This document shows positions 56,172 through 64,000 of a DNA stretch of 64,000 bases, piece by piece. Source of the stretch: Collinsella sp. (GTDB taxonomy: Bacteria; Actinomycetota; Coriobacteriia; Coriobacteriales; Coriobacteriaceae); the NCBI GenBank assembly GCA_018381235.1, contig JAGZSF010000010.1:62001-126000 (forward strand), in the 5' to 3' direction. The notes under the pieces were generated by a model. That model did not search any database. It saw only the letters and a program-made list of their open reading frames with translations, and had not been told where the DNA came from. Both the position numbers and the translations under genes were made by a program. Numbering within the stretch: the first letter of the stretch is position 1; each line of letters starts with the position of its first letter.

Positions 56172-56687
56172 GTGTTACGCACACTCAAAGCTTCGTTTTT
56201 CCTCTCGATACTTTTGATATTACCGATATGTTTCTCGTTTAGCCCTTCGACTGCTTATGCTGCAGAAAGCGATGCTGTCGCAATTTCTGGCGCAACCCAA
56301 GATTTTGATTTAACGAAAGGTCCCGAGCAGTCTCATCAAATCAAGCTTAAGGATGGGACCGTTGCAGTAATAGGAATTAAAAAAACCAATGAGCCCAGCC
56401 TGATATGGGACAGTTACTACAACAACGCATCTGGAACTTGGACTATCTATTACAACAGTCCTTTTATTTATCGCGAATTCAAGATCAAGATAGCGAACTC
56501 GCTCATTACCAGCGCTTGGGGACAAAACTATACGACTACCGGCTGTACGGTAACTAACGAGTCCTTTATATGGAACTCGAAACAGGCGACATATCGACTC
56601 AACTATGAATCGATGGGGATGACGTCCGGTATCGCCGTGTTGCAAGCGACCATGGAAGGCAGCACGCTCCACACCTATGCAAACTAG
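56172..56687 (+). CDS. Secreted small protein, possibly DUF5626-like
   Basis: 171 aa. Signal peptide (hydrophobic core about residues 9-24, cleavage after TAYA), then a beta-rich domain with FDLTKGPEQSHQIKLKDG near residue 46 and many Asn/Thr/Tyr. No catalytic motif seen. Resemblance to DUF5626 secreted proteins is from memory and tentative. GGAGGTGG lies five bases before GTG 56172; the upstream ATG is part of that site and is rejected. The gene is A+T-rich relative to neighbours, indicating transfer. A 34-aa membrane peptide follows. Confidence 0.7.
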   Translation: MLRTLKASFFLSILLILPICFSFSPSTAYAAESDAVAISGATQDFDLTKGPEQSHQIKLKDGTVAVIGIKKTNEPSLIWDSYYNNASGTWTIYYNSPFIYREFKIKIANSLITSAWGQNYTTTGCTVTNESFIWNSKQATYRLNYESMGMTSGIAVLQATMEGSTLHTYAN

Positions 56688-56711
56688 ACTCACATCAATT
56701 GAGGAAGTTCA

Positions 56712-56816
56712 ATGATCCCAATTCCTGCACGCTCAGACATTATGATCGCTCTCGTTTGGATTCTCATCGGAGTGTTTATTTGGCGTATCTGCAAATGGGT
56801 TAAAAACAAGAAATAG
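56712..56816 (+). CDS. 34-aa single-pass membrane peptide
   Basis: MIPIPARSDIMIALVW start, one hydrophobic helix (about residues 10-25) and a basic end KWVKNKK. GAGGAAG lies before the ATG. It is 24 bp after the secreted protein, so probably cotranscribed; it could be a membrane partner or immunity-like peptide. Confidence 0.6.
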   Translation: MIPIPARSDIMIALVWILIGVFIWRICKWVKNKK

Positions 56817-56850
56817 TTGATAAAACGTATATGCCATTTATGCGATGCTT

Positions 56851-56876
56851 GGGGCCGTTAAATCGGCCCCTATTTC
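56851..56876 (+). terminator. Terminator of the secreted-protein operon
   Basis: GGGGCCG TTAAAT CGGCCCC stem-loop followed by TATTTCT. Confidence 0.75.
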
Positions 56877-57018
56877 TATAGCTTTTCAAGCAGCAGTCAC
56901 CCATTTGGAAGTCGCAATGCCATTCATACGATTTCGGCCCTTTAAGCCGCTTTCTATTGGTAGGGACTCTTGCTGGTAAGGAGTGCTTACTAGATACAAA
57001 CCTCGGCAATAAATTGGG

Positions 57019-57717
57019 TTAGGCTGCGCTGGTTTCTTTGTATTCGAAGACTGGCTCTAGAAGATCTTCGATGTTGCAGTGGAGGGCTTTTGCTATGGCT
57101 CTTACGCTTGTTACCGAAGCTTCATTGATGTTTCTCTGGCGCTGCTCGTACATTTGGATTGAGCGGAGTGATACGCCCGATTCGTATGCCAGGTCTTGCT
57201 GGGTTTTCTTAAGCCTCTTCCTTGCTAGCGCCAGTTTGGTTTGACGAGGTGTTTTCTTCGCTATATCGCAAACAAGACGCGCCACACGCTCCTCTGAGGC
57301 TTCGTGCCAGGGGTAATACATATTGCACAGCGCATCGAACGGAACGGCATGCAGCAGGTCTTCGAAAGACTCGCCCAGACGCCATTGCAGATATGCCAAT
57401 ATCCAGCCCGTCCAATACTCCGGCGTCTTCTCAAAACGATAGGTGCGGTCCGGTATAGACCCGCTTTGATATCCCGACCTTTCGGCGATAAGTGCGAACA
57501 GCTCAACACCTGATTTTCCCGATACGACCCATGCGTTGCCGCGCTCAAACTCGCGAGCTACGCCGCTCAGGCAAAAGAGCTCAGCGATCTCGGACCCTTC
57601 CGCTCCATAGTCGTTCACGGCATAGTCAAAGCAGTCGCCAAGGTTGTTCATTGCGTCCTCGAGGTAGTAGACGGGGTACGTCCTACTCGGACCACAACTC
57701 GTTAACTCTTGGATCAT
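57019..57717 (-). CDS. HTH-domain antitoxin-like regulator paired with DUF3990 protein
   Basis: 232 aa. The N-terminal domain (AMNNLGDCFDYAVNDYG through SGKSGVELF) and YWTGWILAYLQWRLGESFEDLL resemble proteins found beside DUF3990 genes in gut Firmicutes. The C-terminal XRE helix-turn-helix (about residues 165-225, KTQQDLAYESGVSLRSIQMYE) would bind DNA. The start is uncertain: ATG 57717 with GGGGAGGG ten bases upstream overlaps the preceding gene by 35 bp; ATG 57651 is an alternative. It probably neutralises the upstream protein and represses the operon through the double palindrome at 58385. Confidence 0.75.
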   Translation of the reverse strand: MIQELTSCGPSRTYPVYYLEDAMNNLGDCFDYAVNDYGAEGSEIAELFCLSGVAREFERGNAWVVSGKSGVELFALIAERSGYQSGSIPDRTYRFEKTPEYWTGWILAYLQWRLGESFEDLLHAVPFDALCNMYYPWHEASEERVARLVCDIAKKTPRQTKLALARKRLKKTQQDLAYESGVSLRSIQMYEQRQRNINEASVTSVRAIAKALHCNIEDLLEPVFEYKETSAA

Positions 57718-58366
57718 CCAAATCAACCCTCCCCGCCATTAAATCCTTGATGTCGATACCTTCAGAATCAAATCCATTTACCGTGTCCAAGTACTTGCGC
57801 CGAGCGTTCTGCTCTCGCTCAAAACGCTTGGGATAAAACTCAGATCCCGAAGCCGGCTTCCAATCGCAGAATCTAATCGCCGAGAATGCGCGCTCACTCA
57901 TAAGAGCATATTGAATGCCTAGATCGCCCAGGCGCATAATGCGCTGAAGTTGTCGGAGCGAAATCATGCCATTAACAAACTGCCTTGCAAAAGAAAAATA
58001 CGAGTCGTCGGCACGATAGCCCCGAATAACGTCGTAAGAAGAAATATCAATCAAACAGTTATCAAGCAGAAATCGAAGTCCGTCGCGTGCTAGCGGCGTC
58101 GAGACATTAAACTCCCGGTTGTCGGCCAAAATCGCAAGCCAATTGAGGATTGAAAACTCCCCAGACTCTAAATCCAAGACCGAAAGGCCATCTAAATCAA
58201 GTTCATATCGATTTGCAATGCCATCCGACTCGGTCCGGCATGCCCATTCCATCGCCATTTCTTCATGTGGCGTGCAATAAAACCCGCGCCCATAGTCATT
58301 GAATTGTCTGCATTTATCCAACGACGGATGCTCGACAACAACCTCCGACCCGTGCCAAAGCTCCAT
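57683..58366 (-). CDS. DUF3990 family protein, putative ADP-ribosyltransferase-like toxin
   Basis: 227 aa. It opens with the DUF3990 pattern ELWHGSEVVVEHP, then FNDYGRGFYCTPHEEMAMEWAC. The H-G-S, D-x-G-x-G-F-Y and later Glu pattern resembles RNase/ADP-ribosyltransferase-fold toxins. The first gene of a two-gene operon with an HTH protein; the order toxin-antitoxin is reversed from the common one. GGAGG lies five bases before ATG 58366. Toxic activity is inference from family and context. Lower G+C suggests acquisition. Confidence 0.78.
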   Translation of the reverse strand: MELWHGSEVVVEHPSLDKCRQFNDYGRGFYCTPHEEMAMEWACRTESDGIANRYELDLDGLSVLDLESGEFSILNWLAILADNREFNVSTPLARDGLRFLLDNCLIDISSYDVIRGYRADDSYFSFARQFVNGMISLRQLQRIMRLGDLGIQYALMSERAFSAIRFCDWKPASGSEFYPKRFEREQNARRKYLDTVNGFDSEGIDIKDLMAGRVDLDDPRVNELWSE

Positions 58367-58384
58367 ATCGACCTCCAAACAAAA

Positions 58385-58431
58385 ATATCACCCCAGTGAT
58401 AGTTTACCAATAACTATCACTGGGGTGATAT
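58385..58431. promoter_or_regulatory. Double palindromic operator of the DUF3990 operon
   Basis: A perfect 20-bp inverted repeat with 7-nt loop. Each arm is itself a palindrome, TATCACCCCAGTGATA and its inverse. A -35 TTGGTA, 17 bases and -10 TATTTT on minus span one palindrome, so a dimer on each site would block the promoter. It ends 19 bp before the start codon. Confidence 0.75.
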
Positions 58432-58466
58432 AGATAGACAAAAGTTGTTTGACAGTGCGGCATGCC

Positions 58467-59057
58467 CTAGAGGCAGGCCTCGGCGATGCGCTTTTTGAGT
58501 TCGTCGATGCCGGTACCGGTCTGGGAGCTTGTGATGATCACGTTTTCGGCCGGGACGTTGAGCTGCTTTTTGATAGCTGCTGCCTGGCGGGCCTGCTGGG
58601 TGCGGCTGAGCTTGTCGGCCTTGGTGAGGCAGACGATAAAGTTGAACTCGTTGCCCTGCAGGTAGTCGATCATGTCATGGTCGAGCTTACTGGGATCGTG
58701 GCGAATGTCCACCAGCGATACAACCAGGTTAAAGCTGCGCTCGGAGTCGAAGAAGTCGCCGATAAGTTCTGCCCAGCGGTCACGCTCGGCCTTGGAACGG
58801 CGAGCGAAACCGTAGCCCGGCAGGTCCACAAAGTGCACGTCGTCGGCCTCGAAGAAATTGATATTGCTCGTTTTGCCCGGCGTGCTCGAAACCTTGACGA
58901 GGTTCTTGCGGCCGAAGAGCTTGTTCATGATGGAGGACTTGCCCACGTTGGAGCGGCCCACAAAGCTCACCTCGGGACAGGTGGACTCGGGGATCTGCGA
59001 AACCTTGCCATAGCTGGCGACGAACTTGGCAAGCTGGTAGTTAATGGAATCGGCCAT
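58467..59057 (-). CDS. engB: Ribosome biogenesis GTPase EngB/YsxC
   Basis: 196 aa. G1 GRSNVGKSS (about 33-41), G3 DLPGYG (about 77-82), G4 LTKADK (about 143-148) and G5 near SQTG. Needed for large-subunit assembly. AAGGAG precedes the ATG at 59057; an in-frame GTG two codons earlier overlaps the ribosome site. Confidence 0.95.
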   Translation of the reverse strand: MADSINYQLAKFVASYGKVSQIPESTCPEVSFVGRSNVGKSSIMNKLFGRKNLVKVSSTPGKTSNINFFEADDVHFVDLPGYGFARRSKAERDRWAELIGDFFDSERSFNLVVSLVDIRHDPSKLDHDMIDYLQGNEFNFIVCLTKADKLSRTQQARQAAAIKKQLNVPAENVIITSSQTGTGIDELKKRIAEACL

Positions 59058-59099
59058 GGACACTCCTTGGTCGTAGGTTTTTACAAAACGGGCGCGCTA

Positions 59100-59837
59100 T
59101 TACGCGGCGGCAATACGACGAACGATGTCAAGCGTGATGCCGCTCGCGGTACGAGCGTACTCATCCAGATCGAACTCGCGCTCACAAAACGCGTCATATG
59201 CCTCGTCACAATTATCGCTGATAGCGCGCAGCACCAGGCAATCGACACCATTCTTGGCCGCGATGTGCGCAATTGCCGCGCCCTCCATCTCGACGCAATC
59301 GGCATGCGTGGCCTCAATCGCAGCGTTACGCATGGCGTCACCCGTAACAAAGCGGTCACCCGTGGCGATAGTGCCACACAGGAACTGCTTGGGGTCCTTC
59401 TTCGCAGAAGTCTCATCCGCCGAGGCATCCACAAATCCATGCTCGGCAAGCACGGCGGCGGCAACATCAGCCAACGCCGGCGTCGAGACAAACTTCTCGA
59501 GCCCCGGCGCGGACTCGGCGATGAGTGCCGTATCGGTATCCAGATAGCGCAGGCACTTGCCTATAACCACGTCGTTAATATGCAGTTTAGGGTTTAGGCC
59601 TCCCGCGATACCTGAAAACACAACGGCCTGCGGGGCGTATTTGCTGATGAGATGCTGCGTTGCGGCAGCGGCGTTCACGGTACCCATGCCAGCGGTCGTG
59701 GCGACCACCGTCAGACCGTCAAGCTCGCCGCTCACAACGGTCAAGCCCGCCTCCTGCGCCTCATGTGCGCCACTCAGCTCTTCTTTAATCTGCGCAACCT
59801 CTTTTTCGAGTGCGCCTATGATCGCGATGGTTGCCAT
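59100..59837 (-). CDS. mtnN: 5'-methylthioadenosine/S-adenosylhomocysteine nucleosidase
   Basis: 245 aa. N-terminal IGALEKEVAQIKEEL, VVFSGIAGGLNPKL (about 73) and catalytic/ribose region CVEMEGAAIAHIA (about 182, Glu) with AISDNCDEA (about 207, Asp). Removes adenine from MTA and SAH in methyl-cycle salvage. ATG 59837 after GGGGGA is used. It is 42 bp upstream of engB on the same strand. Confidence 0.95.
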   Translation of the reverse strand: MATIAIIGALEKEVAQIKEELSGAHEAQEAGLTVVSGELDGLTVVATTAGMGTVNAAAATQHLISKYAPQAVVFSGIAGGLNPKLHINDVVIGKCLRYLDTDTALIAESAPGLEKFVSTPALADVAAAVLAEHGFVDASADETSAKKDPKQFLCGTIATGDRFVTGDAMRNAAIEATHADCVEMEGAAIAHIAAKNGVDCLVLRAISDNCDEAYDAFCEREFDLDEYARTASGITLDIVRRIAAA

Positions 59838-59916
59838 GCCATCCCCCAAATCCGTGCAAATTGCTTATCCACGGTATGGTACCAGCATTTTGGCTCTTTC
59901 ACTTTTTACGAAGTCG

Positions 59917-61035
59917 CTAGGCCAACGAGGACCGCACATCATAGAGCGCCTTTGCAATCGCGGCCACGGCCTCACTCGATTGGTCGCTCCACGGCATCGA
60001 CGTCATGATGCTCATAACATAGCTATGGCCGTCGACGTCGACCAGTCCGGCATCACATGTCGAATAGCAACCGTCCTCGCTGATCCAGCCTGCCTTGTTG
60101 CGCACCGAGACCTGATCGTCCGCAATGCCATCGCGAATAAACGAGCGCGATGTTGATGCCAGAAGGCCCGACAACCACTGTGAAGTCTCGGTATCCATGC
60201 TCAGATACTCGCTCATCTCGCGCCACAACTTGGCCGAGGTGCGCGGGCAATAAGTGGGAAAATCACTCATTGGATCGAGTGCAGTATCGTAATCGATGCC
60301 AAGACCGACAATCCAATCCTCGTAACCGGCATGGTCAAACGCCGCGCGTAACGCAATAAACGAATCGTTATCCGAATTAACGACCGCGGCCTCGATTAGG
60401 TCGCGCACCGTCTGCCAGCCCATGTTATAGCCACCATAGGTGCCAAGGGAATCATCGAGTGAGACCTGGCCCGTCTCGACCAGAGATTCGCAGATGTACA
60501 ACGCATAGAGTGCCTTGTAGCTACTCGCGCCGTAAACCTCGACATCGGCGTTATACGTCACGCCCTTGCCGCTCGACAAATCGTAAAACACCACGCCCAC
60601 ATCGCCCAATTCCTGGGCCTGATCAAGGGCATCTTGGAGCGCGGCGAGGCTCCCATCCTCCAGGGCGGGGATCTGGTCATCAACCAATGAGAAGGTCTGC
60701 ACGGTATCGCCTGAGGGGATATCGTTAAAGTCCGCCTTCGAAAGCCTCGTCTTAAGGCTCGCTGTCGACAGGGTTTGACTTGCGGTGGCTTTAGATTCAG
60801 AGACCTTTTTGTTTTGCGTCTGTACCGTTGACGCATCTGAGTGTGCCATTCGCTCCGACGCGTAGGTTTTGGCGGTAATTCCGAGGATAATAACCGCCAA
60901 CGTTAGCATCCCAACGGCGGCAATCTTCGTCACGCGGATGCGAACGTCAGCGAGGCCACGCGAAGGCGTGCCCTTCGTCTCATATCTGCTGCCATGCTGC
61001 GGCACATACTCGTCCCGCGATGCGTTGCTTCGCAC
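59917..61035 (-). CDS. Exported class-A beta-lactamase-like serine hydrolase
   Basis: 372 aa. A cytoplasmic N-tail, a membrane segment (about 35-57) and a Ser/Thr linker, then a beta-lactamase2/transpeptidase-like domain with SSYK (SxxK, about residue 168), SDN (about 220) and KAG in RNKAGWIS (about 308). The usual Glu of the omega loop was not identified, so penicillinase activity is unproven; it may act on peptidoglycan. GTG start behind AGGAG. TTGGAA and TATTAT upstream form a promoter. Confidence 0.85.
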   Translation of the reverse strand: MRSNASRDEYVPQHGSRYETKGTPSRGLADVRIRVTKIAAVGMLTLAVIILGITAKTYASERMAHSDASTVQTQNKKVSESKATASQTLSTASLKTRLSKADFNDIPSGDTVQTFSLVDDQIPALEDGSLAALQDALDQAQELGDVGVVFYDLSSGKGVTYNADVEVYGASSYKALYALYICESLVETGQVSLDDSLGTYGGYNMGWQTVRDLIEAAVVNSDNDSFIALRAAFDHAGYEDWIVGLGIDYDTALDPMSDFPTYCPRTSAKLWREMSEYLSMDTETSQWLSGLLASTSRSFIRDGIADDQVSVRNKAGWISEDGCYSTCDAGLVDVDGHSYVMSIMTSMPWSDQSSEAVAAIAKALYDVRSSLA

Positions 61036-61193
61036 GTGGTCTCCTGACTGCTACCGTTTATATACGAGCAGCATAATACCGAGCAGGCATTTCTTTCCAA
61101 AGATATTCAGTGGCGTTTAAAGTGTCTTTAAAGAAACCACAAGCGTTTCTATGCAAATGCACCGATTCTGTTGCGCATCTCTGTCCAAAACGC

Positions 61194-61260
61194 AGTTGCG
61201 GTGAAATAGTTCCTGTTTGGGCGGCATAAGCCGAAAAACAAGAACTATTCCACCGCAACT
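61194..61260. repeat. 67-bp palindrome, copy 3
   Basis: Arms AGTTGCGGTGAAATAGTTCC and AGAACTATTCCACCGCAACT (two mismatches when paired), 27-nt loop. It lies in the 316-bp gap between the serine hydrolase and pflA. Confidence 0.85.
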
Positions 61261-61298
61261 TGACGGGGCTCTTTAGCAATCAACTAGGTGCCCGGGGG

Positions 61299-61332
61299 CA
61301 CTCATTTAAGTCTGTCCCCAATGAGTGCCTTT
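61299..61332. repeat. REP-like palindrome with CTGTCCCC core
   Basis: GGCACTCATT and AATGAGTGCC arms around TAAGTCTGTCCCC, 20 bp before the stop of pflA. Confidence 0.7.
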
Positions 61333-61351
61333 GGGGAGCGAAAATGGCTCG

Positions 61352-62170
61352 CTAGCCGATGGCGTTTTTGAGTTCCGCGCGGCGCTTTTTCATGCCCGTC
61401 ATGACGGCGTTGCGCAGCTCGGGCATGCGCGCGGTATCCATCTGTGGAACGCCCTCGAGCTTATAGGGAATGCCCAATTGCTCGTACTTGACGACACCCA
61501 TCGTGTGATACGGCAGCATTTCCAGGCCCACCACGTTATGCCATGGGGCAATCAGACGACCGAGTGCCTCGCACTCCTCAACCGTATCAGTAATACCCGG
61601 CACCACCACGTGACGAATAACAACCTTGATCTTGCGACGCGCAAGCTCATCACCAAACGCTAGGATGCGCGCGGGATCGCAACCGGTCAGCTTTTTATGC
61701 TCGACGGGATCGGCGTGTTTAATGTCGAGCAGCACCATATCGGTCTCGTTGAGTACGGCATCGAACTTCTCGGGATGCGCGGGATCGAACGCATAGCCGC
61801 AGCTATCCAAGCAGGTATGCACGCGACCATCGGGGTTGTTGTGCATTGCGCGGAACAGGTCGGCCAAAAACTCAGGCTGCAGGAGCGGCTCGCCGCCGGA
61901 TACCGTAATACCGCCGCTGCGGTAAAACTCATGGTTGCTCTGGAACTCGTCCATCAGGTGTTCGACGGTCACCATGGTGCCGCCGTTAACCGACCAGGTG
62001 TCGGGGTTGTGGCAATACGCACAGCGCATGGGACAGCCCTGAACAAACACCACAAAGCGGATGCCGGGTCCATCGACCGTTCCCATCGTCTCAATCGAAT
62101 GCACGCGGCCCAGGGCAAACGCAGAGTCCTCGGGACGAGCGTCCACACCCTCGAGCGTCATCTCAGCCAT
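61352..62170 (-). CDS. pflA: Pyruvate formate-lyase activating enzyme
   Basis: 272 aa radical SAM activase that installs the glycyl radical on pyruvate formate-lyase. Cluster motif CPMRCAYCHNPDTW (about residues 48-61, CxxxCxxC), GGEPLLQPEF (about 92) and VVIRHVVVPGITD (about 180). ATG 62170 has AAGG eight bases upstream; ATG 62191 is an alternative with no visible site. No pflB lies directly upstream in the window. Confidence 0.92.
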   Translation of the reverse strand: MAEMTLEGVDARPEDSAFALGRVHSIETMGTVDGPGIRFVVFVQGCPMRCAYCHNPDTWSVNGGTMVTVEHLMDEFQSNHEFYRSGGITVSGGEPLLQPEFLADLFRAMHNNPDGRVHTCLDSCGYAFDPAHPEKFDAVLNETDMVLLDIKHADPVEHKKLTGCDPARILAFGDELARRKIKVVIRHVVVPGITDTVEECEALGRLIAPWHNVVGLEMLPYHTMGVVKYEQLGIPYKLEGVPQMDTARMPELRNAVMTGMKKRRAELKNAIG

Positions 62171-62292
62171 TCCCGCTACCTTGCCTCTCATTGGTTTTAG
62201 CTACATAAATGCCAGAGTCATTCTAGCCCATATGCATGATGGCGAAACGGTTTAGCGGTCAATTGGGCTGTTCTATTTGGCCCCACGCAAGA

Positions 62293-62325
62293 GCGGCGGG
62301 AAGGTTGTCGCAACCCGCCCGCCGC
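62293..62325 (-). terminator. Hairpin after degV
   Basis: GCGGCGGG-GGTTG / CAACC-CCCGCCGC stem with short T-rich tail on minus. Confidence 0.55.
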
Positions 62326-62356
62326 CGAGGCAATAGAAATCGATAGACGCCAGGTC

Positions 62357-63211
62357 TTACTCTTTAAGCGTGAGCATCGCACCGAAGGCGGTCGGGCCGC
62401 AATGGCTCGAGATGACACCGCCGACCTGAGTCCAGGTAACGTCCTTAAAGCCCAGGTCGTGCGCATAGACTTCCATGTCGTCGCGCAGCTCCTGGGAAAG
62501 ACCTACCGAATACGCCAGGCCAATGTGCGAGTAGTCGATCTCGCCCTTCGCAACCATGTGGTCAATAAAGGCGCGGGCGCACTTGAGCATAGAGCCGCGG
62601 AACTTCTTGGTCGCCACAAACTTACCGCCCGTTACCTCAATGCAGGGCTTAATCTTGAGCAGGTGGGCGCCAAGGAATGCCACGTTGGACAGACGACCGC
62701 CCGCCTTAAGGAAGGCTAGGTCGGTAGGAACAAAGCCCAGCAGCACACGGTCCATGACGGAATTCGTAAAAGCAAAGATCTCGTCGACGGTGGCATCGGG
62801 GTGAGCCTCGATGTATTTGGCGGTCTCGACGACAACGAGCGACTGGCCCACCGAGACAAAACGCGTGTCCATGGAGAACACGTAGCCGCGCCCCTTGGCG
62901 GCGATCTTCGATGATTGATGCGAGCAGGTCGTGGCCTCGGAATACGCGAGATGCAAAATAGTCGCGTCGGGCTGCTCGGCATGAATTCGGTCATACACGT
63001 GAGCAAAATCCGCAGGCGCGCAGCCACTAGTCTTGGGCATTACGCCAAACTCGTTGCAGCGTGAATAAATCTCGAGCGGATCGATCGAACCGTCCTCGAC
63101 GGTCTCGTCACCAATCGTGACATGCATGGGCACGCGCACGATGCCGTAGCGCTCGCAAAGCTCCGGCGTCACATCCGACCCAGACTCAACCACGATTACG
63201 TACTTGCCCAT
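62357..63211 (-). CDS. DegV family fatty-acid-binding protein
   Basis: 284 aa. ESGSDVTPELCERYG (about 8-22), VPMHVTIGDETVEDG and TSGCAPADFAHVYD (about 60) belong to the DegV N-terminal domain; KPCIEVTGGKF (about 185) marks the second. Such proteins bind fatty acids for the FakA-FakB acyl-phosphate route; no FakA gene is near. ATG 63211 begins the domain, with only a weak ribosome site. Confidence 0.9.
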   Translation of the reverse strand: MGKYVIVVESGSDVTPELCERYGIVRVPMHVTIGDETVEDGSIDPLEIYSRCNEFGVMPKTSGCAPADFAHVYDRIHAEQPDATILHLAYSEATTCSHQSSKIAAKGRGYVFSMDTRFVSVGQSLVVVETAKYIEAHPDATVDEIFAFTNSVMDRVLLGFVPTDLAFLKAGGRLSNVAFLGAHLLKIKPCIEVTGGKFVATKKFRGSMLKCARAFIDHMVAKGEIDYSHIGLAYSVGLSQELRDDMEVYAHDLGFKDVTWTQVGGVISSHCGPTAFGAMLTLKE

Positions 63212-63487
63212 TATTATCACGACCCATCTCAACATTGGCTTTTCAATACATGGCACGCACCGACACACTGTTGCACAACAGCGTCCAAGCGCCAAAGAGA
63301 CGCCGCCCCTTGCACACAACAAAGGACAGCGTCTCCTTGGAAAACTCCGTGCTTATCTAGGATTCCATACGGTTTATTAAGGAGGGTTACTTATTCCGCA
63401 AACGGTCGCTATATGCGGTAAGCGGCAGTTGGCCGCGACAACTGCGACACATTCCGTCCAGTAAATCCAATCGTGCTCCACGCACGG

Positions 63488-64000
63488 TTAATGCGCGAGG
63501 CGGTAGAAATTCATCGATGCCGCGCCCTCGGCGTGCAGCTCCATCGCCGGAACCGCCGGCGAATAGGTACGGCTCGTAAGTGCCGCCTCGCCGCCATTTG
63601 CAAAAATCTCGACCATCGTAGTGTCCGAAAGCACGCGCAGGTCGCGAAGCTCGCTGAGCTCGATCGACCTCTGGTCGCGCCCATAGCCTTCGTCACCCAT
63701 GTCGAGGGTAAGCATCCCGTCTGCATAGCACACAAAGACACCCTTGCGGATTTCGAGCTCGACCATCTTGGCGCCCTCACAGGAAACCACAAGATCAAAC
63801 AGGCGGCCCGGCTCCTCAACGGTTTCACCGCCTGTCGCGCGAACGCAGTCGCCGCGCATCCTCTCAATCTCGTGCGCCGGTTGCTGGCAGAGCTTGCCAT
63901 CGCGCATGCTCAGCTCTCGCGGCACCGTCAACGCGCACTGCCACCCGCGCGCCACCGTCGGGTTTTCTGCCGTCGCATCGGGGCAACCCGACCATCCGAT
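63488..64000 (-). CDS. GH32 sucrose-6-phosphate hydrolase/levanase, C-terminal part
   Basis: 171 codons visible; the gene continues beyond base 64000. IGWSGCPDATAENPTVARGW matches the GH32 blade-five region with the conserved PTVARGWQ-like motif, followed by CALTVPREL and a beta-sandwich domain. The N-terminal catalytic Asp (NDPNG) is outside the window. It would cleave sucrose-6-phosphate or fructans. The stop is at 63488. Confidence 0.88.
   Translation of the reverse strand: MGWSGCPDATAENPTVARGWQCALTVPRELSMRDGKLCQQPAHEIERMRGDCVRATGGETVEEPGRLFDLVVSCEGAKMVELEIRKGVFVCYADGMLTLDMGDEGYGRDQRSIELSELRDLRVLSDTTMVEIFANGGEAALTSRTYSPAVPAMELHAEGAASMNFYRLAH

Overview
The window is 64 kb of high-G+C chromosomal DNA with the gene content of a gut anaerobe of the Coriobacteriia, most likely Collinsella. 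This rests on protein resemblance (a giant fused acyl-CoA dehydratase activase, pyruvate formate-lyase activase, DUF389 and OPT proteins, an LPxTG-like surface protein), dense coding on both strands, and a large load of small palindromic intergenic repeats. The genus call is inference. No rRNA, tRNA, prophage, insertion sequence or classical CRISPR array was seen.

Layout. 1-2.8 kb: lgt (cut by the window edge), a NifU-type Fe-S protein, dCMP deaminase and coaX, all on minus. 3-4.7 kb: an OPT transporter. 4.9-8.4 kb: a large coiled-coil/CAP-domain wall protein whose signal peptide is separated from its body by a G10 tract, so it is switched off or frameshifted in this sequence. 8.7-10.8 kb: a DUF389 membrane protein, a small membrane-anchored protein and a gene remnant. 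10.9-16.4 kb: a 1594-aa activase/dehydratase fusion behind a TetR regulator. 16.6-16.9 kb: a 41-codon membrane peptide with a convergent antisense RNA and a LexA-like box, a candidate SOS-controlled type I toxin-antitoxin system. 17.3-23.5 kb: HAD phosphatase, PII gene remnant, PF06541 membrane protein, HD protein, DXS-like synthase, an alternating repeat array and an Fe-alcohol dehydrogenase. 23.8-28.1 kb: a polar amino-acid ABC transporter operon plus a glutamine-amidotransferase-like hydrolase. 28.2-30.5 kb: an Hpt protein and a GGDEF-REC-HD-GYP protein. 30.7-39.8 kb: housekeeping enzymes (alpha/beta hydrolase, radical SAM, methionine aminopeptidase, 2-hydroxyacid dehydrogenase, M18 aminopeptidase, Ntn hydrolase, phosphofructokinase). 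39.9-49.5 kb: a FtsX/MacB-like ABC exporter, a two-component system and a lipid-linked sugar transfer operon. 49.6-55.8 kb: ogt and the aspartate/threonine pathway genes asd, lysC, thrC, thrB. 56-58.4 kb: an A+T-richer island with a secreted protein, a 34-aa membrane peptide and a DUF3990/HTH toxin-antitoxin-like pair. 58.5-64 kb: engB, mtnN, a class-A-like serine hydrolase, pflA, degV and the end of a GH32 sucrase.

Working together: lysC, asd, thrB and thrC give four of the five steps from aspartate to threonine, with homoserine dehydrogenase absent from the window. The 45-49 kb genes form a sensor/regulator pair divergent from a polyprenol-sugar synthase and a GT39-type transferase, pointing to envelope glycosylation. 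The phase-variable surface protein, the exporter and the serine hydrolase also act at the cell surface.

The most unusual content is non-coding: a 40-bp-period array of alternating 15-bp repeats, two large hairpins whose unpaired spacers are conserved while their stems differ, three 67-bp palindromes of identical length, and several REP-like families sharing a GGGACAG core, one of them inserted in frame inside a glycosyltransferase gene.
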